Source: Isotricha intestinalis (taxonomy: Eukaryota; Ciliophora; Litostomatea; Vestibuliferida; Isotrichidae). Taken from it: a stretch of DNA of 59,588 nucleotides. A program made the position numbers and the translations under genes. This document shows, one piece after another, positions 39,851 through 50,600 of this stretch. The number at the start of each line of letters is the position of its first letter. Positions within the stretch are counted from its first letter, which is position 1. The notes under the pieces are model-generated. The model was not told where the DNA came from, did not search any database, and saw only the letters and a program-made list of their open reading frames with translations. The stretch is taken from positions 1 to 59,588 of the forward strand of contig JAJJLU010003529.1 in the NCBI GenBank assembly GCA_023807065.1. Direction: 5' to 3'.

Positions 39851-41146
39851 ATGTCAAATATAATATATCTTCTTATTTTTTTTTTGGAAACAAATTCAGT
39901 TTTAATTTTTCATTTTAAAAAACTTGATGAATATGATGGAAAAACAAATTATATAAACTTTTTAAAAATAAATAATATTGGAGTGAATTTAGAAATAGGA
40001 AATCCTTCACAAAAAATTTTTTCAAGATTAACTTTTTCAAATGATTATGTATATTTTAAAGGAAGTAATTTAAAAGGAAAATATAATGAAAAAGAATCGA
40101 AAAGTTATAAAAAAATAAATGAATCAAAACAATTTTATTCTGAACCTTTTAAAAAAGGAATTTATTCAATCGATTCAATTAATTTATATGATTTAAAAAA
40201 TAATAAAATTTCAGATGAAAATTTTTCATTTATATTAGCAGAAGAACTTTCATTAGATAATAAAGAATGTTATAATGGGAATATAGGTTTACAAATACCA
40301 ACACATTTTAATTTTGAAAAACAAAATTTGATAAATCAATTTAAATTAAAAAATTATATTAATGAATTTATATGGACAATAAAATATAATTCAAATTTTG
40401 AAGGTGATTTAATTATTGGAAATGAACCTTCATTTTATGATAATAATTATTTCAATTTAATTTTGAAAAAAACTAGAGTTTTAAACACTGGTTTAAAATT
40501 AGAATGGGGACTTTATTTTGATAATATTATTTGGAATAAAACTATAATAAATAGTATAAATAAAGAAATTATTTTAGATATTGATTTAGGTGTTATTTAT
40601 GGAACTGAAGATTTTAAAGAAACAATTAGTATAAATTTTTTTCAAAAATATTATTCTTTTGGTTATTGTAAATTAAATATTATTGATTTTGAAGAAGAAT
40701 ATTTTACTTGTAAAAAACAAAAAGTTGATATTTCAAAATTTCCTTCTTTATTATTTATTCATAAAGATTTTAATTATACTTTTGAATTAGATTATAATGA
40801 TTTATTCATTGAGTATGATAATATTTATTATTTTTTGATTATATTTAATAGATTTAATTATAATTCTTGGAAATTAGGTAGACCATTTTTTAAAAAATAT
40901 CAATTAATATTTAATCAAGATTTGAAATATATTGGTTTTTATAATGGAGAAATTATTCCTTTTAAACCTTCTATTCCTAAAATTATAATTTTTATTTTAT
41001 TTGTTCTTATTTTATTTTTATGTAGTCTTTTAATTTTTATATATCATAAGAAAAAAAATAAAAAACAATATGCCAAAGAACTCAATGAAGATTTTGAAAC
41101 AGATTTTTCTTCAAATTCTTCAAGTTATAATTCAATAAATAATTAA
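39851..41146 (+). CDS. Membrane-anchored pepsin-fold protein, altered active site (copy 2)
   Basis: The 431-residue paralog of the preceding gene has the same layout: signal peptide (MSNIIYLLIFFLETNSVLIF), pepsin-like luminal domain, TM helix at about 374-398 (KIIIFILFVLILFLCSLLIF) and a tail rich in Lys, Asp and Ser. Matching landmarks are VNLEIGNPSQKIFSRL, GDLIIGNEPSFYD, LEWGLYFDNI and SWKLGRPFFKKYQLIFN. The first active loop reads TFSNDY, with no Asp at the catalytic position, and the second reads DIDLGVIYG, where Asp stays but Thr is Leu. It is therefore further from an active enzyme than copy 1. Both copies keep cysteines in the C-terminal half. A binding or chaperone-like surface role is more likely than proteolysis, but that is inference. 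Confidence 0.85.
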   Translation: MSNIIYLLIFFLETNSVLIFHFKKLDEYDGKTNYINFLKINNIGVNLEIGNPSQKIFSRLTFSNDYVYFKGSNLKGKYNEKESKSYKKINESKQFYSEPFKKGIYSIDSINLYDLKNNKISDENFSFILAEELSLDNKECYNGNIGLQIPTHFNFEKQNLINQFKLKNYINEFIWTIKYNSNFEGDLIIGNEPSFYDNNYFNLILKKTRVLNTGLKLEWGLYFDNIIWNKTIINSINKEIILDIDLGVIYGTEDFKETISINFFQKYYSFGYCKLNIIDFEEEYFTCKKQKVDISKFPSLLFIHKDFNYTFELDYNDLFIEYDNIYYFLIIFNRFNYNSWKLGRPFFKKYQLIFNQDLKYIGFYNGEIIPFKPSIPKIIIFILFVLILFLCSLLIFIYHKKKNKKQYAKELNEDFETDFSSNSSSYNSINN

Positions 41147-41619
41147 TGAATAATCATAATTTTTTTATTTAATTTTTTAAAAAAATATAAAAATATTTAC
41201 TTCCCATTTTAGCAAATTAACAGAGAAATAAATAACCGAAAAATAGGTTATAAATTTTTTAAAATATCTTTAATAAAATTATGTCTAAATCTTATTTTGA
41301 ATTTTATTTAGTTAAAATACTTTCAAATATAATTCTGAATCTTTATGAAAAATAAAATATTAATATATTTAATTCATATGATTTAATTTATGGATTAATT
41401 ATAATGATTAATTAATTAAAGATTTCAGTTAATGTTTATTATAGAAAATTGATTAATTATAGTTAAATATTATATTTTTTAGAAAATATATAGGCAACGT
41501 TACTAAATCTTCTTTTGGAGTATTATTAATTAAATAAATATATTATGAATAAAAGTAAAAAGAATGAAATAATAAAAATTTGTTAAAAAATTTAAAAAAA
41601 TAAAATTAAAAAGAATAAT
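41147..41619. other. Convergent intergenic region, small hairpin only
   Basis: About 470 bp between the pepsin-like gene and the giant gene, which end toward each other. A six-base perfect stem, ATAACC (41232-41237) with GGTTAT (41246-41251), is the only structure I see and may be a 3'-end signal. There is no coding-like frame of convincing length. Confidence 0.5.
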
Positions 41620-44600
41620 TTAAAAACAAAACAAAATTTTTAGACGATAAGTAGTCTTTTCAGAGAATTTTAAAATAGATTCAAAAATAGAAATAAGGAC
41701 AATGTAAATACAAGCCAAAAACCAAAACCACAATAAACTCCAAATTAAAGTATAAAATAATACTGATTGAGAATTAACATAAACATAACACCAAATAATA
41801 GTATAATACCAGAAGAAAACACTTGACAAAAACATTATAATTATAGCAATTAAATTTCTTTTTTGATACTTTTTATTAAAAACATTATTTATATAATCAT
41901 TCACTTCATCATTTATTTGTGATTCATTTTTTTCCATTCCATTTGATTCTTCAATTTTTTTTGATAATTCATTTTCAGTTATTTTTGAAGAGTAAAATGA
42001 AACTATACTCACTAATCTTATTAAAACTGTACATATCATTGTTATTAATATTACTGCTATTATTCTTCCAAATTCATGTCTCATTGGATATGCAAAATTT
42101 TTTCTTCCTTTGTCCCATATTTTCCTCTTTATTCTTTTTTCATTTAAAATTAATGCATTGAAGCCAAATATATTAGATATATTAAAAAGGAAAATAAAAT
42201 GAGTTATCATTAAAGGTCTTATTATAGAACATCTTCCAATTGTAAATAATGGATGAAGAGAGAATAAATTTTTTTTAAAACTATCCCACAAAGTTAAATT
42301 TTCAGTTTGGGTTACATTATTATATTTTTGATTAATTGATTTATCTTCATCAGTTGTAACACTTTCCCCATTTTCTAATCCTCTCTCTTCAGGTATGTTT
42401 TGTTCTCTCTGGTCTGGGTCTTTGTTTAGAGGTCTAAGTCTGTTTGGAACTCTTGGTTTCATTGTTTCTTTTCTATTATTTATAATTCCATCGTTTTTTA
42501 CTCCTTTATTATTTCCATCAAATTTTTGATAATAGAATGTATTTATGATTGATGAAATAATATATAATATAATAATTATTAGATACAACCAAAAACCAAT
42601 ATTTTTATGGATTTTTTTTACTTTATTATGGCATTTAAATGGAAGATTATATTCCTTATCACTGTTTTCTATTGAATCTGTTGAGTTATAAATTTTTATT
42701 TCATTAATGTTTGTATTAATTTTACATTGATATTGAATTAGAGAATTAATATTTTCTTGTTCACTTTCATTTAAATAATCTATTCCTTTATAAGTACATT
42801 TATCTTCATAATTATATGTAATATTTTGGTAAATATATGTTTTCCTATATTTTTGTGTTAAATCCCATTTAAATTTTGAACTTTGGAAACAAGGATTTGA
42901 AAAAGCTTTATTATTTTTATCATAAATATCTATTTCTCCTTTTTTATAAAATTTATAAAATGGAATATCAAAATCAAGATTTCTTTGAGATATATATATA
43001 TCAACATTTTCACATATTTCAGAAGATCCTTCAAAAGGTTCATTATTTTCATTATATATTGAATATTTTAATTCTATTCCAGAAGTATCACTTTGTTTTC
43101 CTGAAGAATAGAAATTAGGAGGTATTATTGTTAATATAATTTTATAATTTTCATTAAAACAATTAGTGAAATTTATTATACTAAGAGAACTTTTTTCATA
43201 TGACTTAAGAGATTCCTTAACTTTTTCAGTTGCCTTATTAATATACCATATCCAAGTAACCAAACCTAAAGAATCTGAAAAAATTTTATATTGATTTTCG
43301 TCGTTTAATATTGTGTTTTCAGTTTTTTCATATGTTTGTTTATTTATCTCATGAACATTAGTTTCATTTATTTTTAATCTTCTTAATCTTGTTTGTTTTA
43401 GAGAAATTAAATAATTATAAATTTCAATAAAATAAAAAATATTATAGTCTCCGATATCAGATATATCATTTTGTTCAAATTTATTAATATATTCATCTAT
43501 TAAAGTAGTATTTTCAGGAATTCTATTTTTTTCAAGATAATATAATATAGATTTAGCATTAACTACATGTGTAATTAATATTGAAGACCAATTAGAAGGG
43601 AAATTTTCAATAATCGTTTGAAATTCTTTATCTATTGAATTGCTTTGGCAATAAAGTCCTTCAAAAACAGAATCACAAGAACAATTATACCATTTTCTAT
43701 CACAGCTACCATCATAACCAACAACATCACATAAATCTTGGCAAAATTGGTCACTGTCAACAGAAATTAAAAGAGTATTCTCAGTCTCAGGTAAATAATA
43801 TGTATTATTAACTTTAATTAGACCATAAGGTACTTGAATACACATATAAGTTGTTTCAATAGGATTTAGAAATCCATAATTATCATTTATACAATCATCA
43901 TATGTAACACATTTTCCATCTCCATATTTATAATAAGGAGTTGAAGTATTAATTTCTAAACATCTTTTACATTCTATTTTTGAATTTGAATTAGATTTAA
44001 CTAAAGGAGGAATACATGTAAGTAAATTAACCTCTATTGAAGTATTATAAGTTGTTCCACATAAATTTGTACATTCCAAAGTATAATTTCCATTTGAAAC
44101 ATTCTCTAAATTAAATGTATATATTATTTGTTTGGGATTATTATTATTTTTTGTATCTTCTTTATTAAAATTCCCAGAATTTAAAAATTGAGTATTATTA
44201 GAAATTTTACAACTTGTTATTTCATTGTATGATAAATCTGTGTCGAATGTTATTAATACATTTTGAGACTTTCCTCCTTCTACTAAAGTAGATTCTTGAA
44301 GAATTAATTTATTATTAATTGGGGTGGTAATTTCATCTAATGTATACTCTTTTTTATATGAATTCATTTCAATTATTACGTTTGTTGGATTTAAAGATGA
44401 TGTTCCATAACAAAAATATATATTATCACTTAAAATGGAATCAAAATCTGTATTATTAGTAAAAGATATAGTTACATCTTTTTGCAAATCAGATGGCTTA
44501 TATAATTTAAAGTTATTTGTAGTATATCCATTGCTTTCACAGTGTTTTCCATCTGATTCTCTTATAAAAATATAATAATTATCAAAAAAGTCATTTCTAT

Positions 44601-47600
44601 AAGTTATATTTATTGTTTTTGCTGAGTCTGCTATTAATTTACATGAAATATTTAATGTTTTATCATTATTTAAAGTACCAACTTGACAACCTGATGGCAT
44701 GACATTTATTTGATTTGTGTCATTTTGAGCAATATCAATATTAAATTTTAACTCAAATGAAAAATCAGCTTGTTCATTAAATTTGAAAACACTAAATATT
44801 TCTTTCAAAGTGAAAGTTCCAATTATTTGTATTTTATCAGTAAGATTTTTAGAAAGTGGATTATTATAATTTGAAATTGAATGTCCATTTAAAACTATAG
44901 TATAAATATTACCAGCAGATCCATTAAAAACAAAAGATAAATTATTATTTTGAATAGTAAAATTATCTATTAAAAGATTTTCTTCGTTTCGACTTGGAAC
45001 AAGGGTAATTGACTTTATTGACGGCATATAAAAATCATTTGAACTTGAAATAATTGTGACATTAATATTTTGTGGATTTTGAGACTCTTTAGGAGTTAGC
45101 TCAAACTTTGAATCACTAAAGGAATTGGATATAAAAGTTGTTTCCCCTGTTGATCTAGAATTATATAATATAGTATGATTACCAAATGTTCTTATTGGGT
45201 TTGATGATATATTACATATTATTGTTGCATTTGAAATATCACCACATTTTAAAGATATTGGTTGATTGTTGGAATATCTCAAGGATAAATTATCCAATTT
45301 ACATTTTAAATTTGTGAAATATATATAATCTTTATAATAATAATCTGAATGAGTTAAAGGAGTAAAAACAAAAACGAGATTTTCTTCAATTCTTGAATTA
45401 TATAATAAATTATTATTTGGTTGATATATTAATAATTCATATTCTCCTTCTAATTTTGCTTGACCTGAATAAAATTGATTTGACGAAGATAATATAAGAA
45501 GAGTTCCATTTAAATACACTGAAAGTTGTGGAAAAGTTGTTGTATTAATTCTTTTCCATGTTATGTTTGTTGTAAAATTAGTATCTTTTAATATGCAATT
45601 TGAAATGTAAGAAATATTAAATAAATCTGAACCTTTTTGAACAAATTCAGCAGTTATATTTGTTGAATAATTAATTGATTGATCTGGCAATGTATAATAA
45701 AACTTATAAAATTCTGGTTTATTACTTTCTAATATATATGTATTTGATGAATTTTTAATTAAATTTATTTGATTATTCTGTGTATCTAAAGCAAAAACAT
45801 TATCAATTGAGCCATCTCTTACATTTGTTATTGTTACTTTCCCTATGTTATTTGCATTATTTTGTAAAACAATAATTGATTTATCTATTTTTAATTCAAC
45901 AAGACTATCAATTGGTATATTTATTGTTTTGCTATTTTTTCCAGATTTTTCATTATCAACTAAATCTCTTGTTAATGTATTAATATAATAAGATTTTCCA
46001 TTTTCTAAAATAGGATTTATAATAAGTGAACTAGTATTTATATTAGTTATATTACAGGTATTATTGTTTTTTTTACAAGTAATAATGTTATCATCTTCAT
46101 CATTTGTAATAGTTACTTCAGTAATTTTTGAAACATCAAAATTATCTGAAAAAATTCTAATTTGATTTCTTGCATTATAAGTTATTCCCGAAGAAAGATC
46201 TAAATTAAAACTACCATTTAAAATACTATTATAAATTGAAACATTTTTTTCAATTGCAGTTGTTCCATAATTAATATTATAATTATTTGAATATCCATTT
46301 GGAAATACAGTTATATCATAAGCACAAACTAAAGTTAAATTTGAAATTTCTCCACATTGTAAAGTATAATTATCGTTTCCATTTTCAATTGTTATTGGGT
46401 CTATTAAACAAGTAACATTTTTGAAAATAATATTATCTTCATAATGAATTAAATTTTTATCTATTGTAAATTCATTATTAATAAGTGTAATTTCATTAGA
46501 TGATACTAGACAATTACGATTGTCTTTTTCTGTTACACCCAATTCAAAAGAATTAGTTATTGTAATATTTTTTTGTAAATCTTGAGGAAATGTATAATTA
46601 TTTCCATTAAAATTATATTTATATATATATCCATTATTTGTATCTTTTAATAAAAATCCAATATTAGATTTATCTAAATATTCTTTAAAATAATAATTTT
46701 CATTAAAAGATACTTGAGGAGTATAATCCTTTATATTGATACATGTAGTAGTATTTGGAAGAATAAAAATCTCCTCTATTTTATTCGTTGTAATTACATA
46801 TGAATCAATTAAAGTTGGAGGGGAGCTTGCTAAAGTAGAATAATAATAAAATTTATACAATCCAAAATTAACAATGTTATTATCTTGAGGAATCATATAA
46901 TAGTATTTCTCTTGAGAAATTTTTATAGCCTGACTACAACATAACTCTTTTTCATCTTCAAGAGGTGTATATCCAACAGTAATATTTGTAATACTGTCTA
47001 GGTCTTCTGTAAAATTACTTGAAACTGTGATTGTTACATTATTGTAAAGCTCTTTATTTATACATAAATGTTTTGATTCTTCAACTATATAGACTTTATC
47101 AAAAAAAAAACGAACATCAGGTAAACTAACTTTTAATGGATATCTATCTTCAAAGTCGATAAAATTTTGTATAGGAGGATAATGAGGATCATTATCATAT
47201 TCAATATCTTTTCTTTCCATCCTAAAAAAATATTTTGTTTCTCCTTTAGTAAGATTAAAGTCTATATATATAATTGATTTTGAATTATTGTCTTTGTCAA
47301 TTTCTGGAGTAACAATAATATCAGAATCTGCAGTAAATGTGTTGGTATAATTTGTTCCTATAAAAAATTTTGATAATTCTTCTAAAAAAAAATCTTCACT
47401 TTTAATAGAGAGTCTATTAGTTCCTGATTTTAAATCACTATAGTTAACTATAAAAGTTCCATCTTCTATTGCTTTTGATATGAATACTTTATCAGTGATT
47501 GAATAATCATTATAAGAAATAGAATAATATCCTCCAACATCATTTCCGTAGTTTATTTGTGGTTGTAATACACATGTATAAATTTTAGTAAATTGATCAT

Positions 47601-50600
47601 AATGTGAATCAATATTATTACATGTGTAATTAAATGATTGAGAAGTACTTTCAATTGCATTGAAAGATAAAGGGTCATTTGAAAAATTAGATATTGAACA
47701 ATTTGAAATAAATTTTATATATGGTGCCTTTAAATAAAAAAATCTTTCATTAGGTGGAGCCAGAGAAATTTTTCCGAATATGAAATTATATGAATATAGA
47801 GGAATTGATACATCATTATTTTCAACAACTAGAATATTATATTTCTTTCCAGGATATAAACCTAAATCCTTATTATTAATTTGATAGGACTCATTGTTAT
47901 TATTTATCAAAGAATAACATGAATCAATATTACAAGTTGAATTTGGTCCTTCTAAATATATTTGATGACTGAAATTATAAGAGTTACTCCAATTTAAACT
48001 AAAATTTAAATCAATCTCATATAATAAGCACATATCATTAGTAGAAATAGTGGAATTGTAAAAGGAACTAAAATATTCAACCACATTTATACTAATATTT
48101 AAATCATGTTTAACAGAAGAATCTTGAAAATTTAGAAAAGAAAAAGTATAAACTCCTGGATCAGTAATATTAAAAGAATAAGTTCCATTTTCATTATCAG
48201 ATAAAAATCCTTTAGGAGTAGTTGATCCATTTAAATAATAATTTATATATAAACCTTTAATTCCGCCTTTAAGAGTTCCATATATTAGATCATTATAATT
48301 ATTATTAATCACATAATGATTTCTATCTGTATGAAATGAAATTATTGATATGTTTTGATTTTGATTAAGTTCATTACCACATACATCTATAAGATATAAT
48401 TCATATTCTCCTAAAGTTGCATTCTCAACATTAAATTCTATAACAATATAATTTTCTGTCAAATTATATATAATAGAGATAGAATTATAACTTTCATTAT
48501 CATTTTTTAATGTAAAACTATGAAAACAATTATCGACAATTTTATTATCATCATTAAATTTAATTTTAATATATTGTGAGTGTCTTGAAAGTAAAGTTCC
48601 TTCAACTGAATCAATTTCATAATAATTATAAAATTGAATTCCAGTATCAAAAGGAAATCTTGCAGTATAAATTTTTTGATGACTAGCATATAGTTTAGCA
48701 ATTCCTTCAGTAAAATCACTGACAGGTAAAGTATAATTAAAAGTATAAATATTAGAATTTTGAGCTACAAAAGTTTGAAGTAAATTTTTATTCCTGTTTG
48801 AATAAAAAACCGTTACACTTCCTAAATCAATATGAAAATCAATTGTAATAATAATATCAGTATTTAAATTAGTGGCGGATATTGGTTGACATTTATTTCC
48901 TGTGATATAATATAAAGATATATATTTGAATGTATCACTATTAATTATATTATTTAACCTTATTCTATAATATCCAGCGCCATTATTATTTTTTAATGTA
49001 CAATTAACTAATTTATTAGATGGTGGAATACAATTTAATATATCAAAATGATTATAAAATTGATTTGCATAATTTGGATCTGCAAATTCAATTTCAATTG
49101 GATAAGAAGATACAACACTATTTTTTTCAAGGAAAATTATAGGATATTTAGTTTTATACAAATAATGATAAAATATATTATCATATTGAAAATTATGTCT
49201 TATACATGGAGAATTATTATTTTCCCAATCTTCAAGATGTCTTGTCAAATAATTTATAATAACTTCATAATTAGCCCCATAATCAACTGTTAAATTAATA
49301 GTATAATTTTGAGCATCTACTATAAAATTATCATTTAGTGTTCCAACATACTCTATAACACTATTTTGTTCAGTTGTTAAATTATAATTTATTCCTTCTA
49401 ATTTTGGCATATAAAAGTCTTGATTTGGATTATTTATAATTATAGATTGAGGAATTCCTATTGTTGTATTATCTGTATTAATATCAAAAAAAGAATCACA
49501 TAATGAATTTGATAAAAAAGTTTGTTTTGTTATATTTAGGCCATTTACTTGAACATCATGATAACCATAAATATTATTAAAAATAATACTACAAGACTTT
49601 ATTTTAGATGAAGGGTCATAATTGCCATTAGTACAATTTAAATCTTTAACATTTTGATTTTTTATAAATTTTATATCAACAGATGTTAAATTACATGTAA
49701 CATTTGTCAAAGAAATTGTCCTATTTGTTTTATATTGGTATTCAGGTGGAATTATATATGTTAAATTAATTGGTTTTTTTATATATATATATTGGTCGTC
49801 ATTATCATTTTCAAAAATTTTTAAAGTATAATTATAATCATCAAAATCTTTATAATCAATAAGATAATAATAATTTGTTTGATTCTTTTGAACAAAAAAC
49901 TTTTTATCATTCAATTCAACATAACTATTATCTAATTGTAAAGTCCCATTAAAAAAAGATGATTGAGTTAATATAATATTAAAATAATAAAAATTACATT
50001 CATTTACATTTGTTGTAAATAAATTTGAATAGAGTTTAACAACATATACTGTTTCATCAATTGGAGATCTTGATTCTATTTCATTATCCATATAATCATA
50101 ATTAAAAACTCCTGGACTATCCATTATTTTAGAATAATTATTATTAGATTTATCTAATTCTATATCTGTGTTTCTTTCATAAATACCTGATACATTATTA
50201 GCACCATTACCACTTACAGATATAATTAATCTATGTTCAAAATCATATTCATTATTTTCATTATTAAGAACAAAATATAAATGATTAAAAGTAAAGGTGA
50301 CATTTAAATTAGTAATTTTAAAACGTAAATCACTTACAAAATTTCTAGTGCTATTGGTAAACTCAGTATAAACATAATATATTCCAATCGCAACATTTTC
50401 AGGATTAAATATTATAGTATTTCCAACCTGTGAAATATTAGAAAAGGTAAAATTGTATCCTACATTCATATTATTAGGATTTAATATTAATATAAAGTTT
50501 GTTAAATTATTATTAACAAAAGAAGTATTATATGTTAATGTAACATTTTTAGTCCCTTTTACGGATTCCAAAACTATAGGAGGTTCTATTTTTACAAGAA

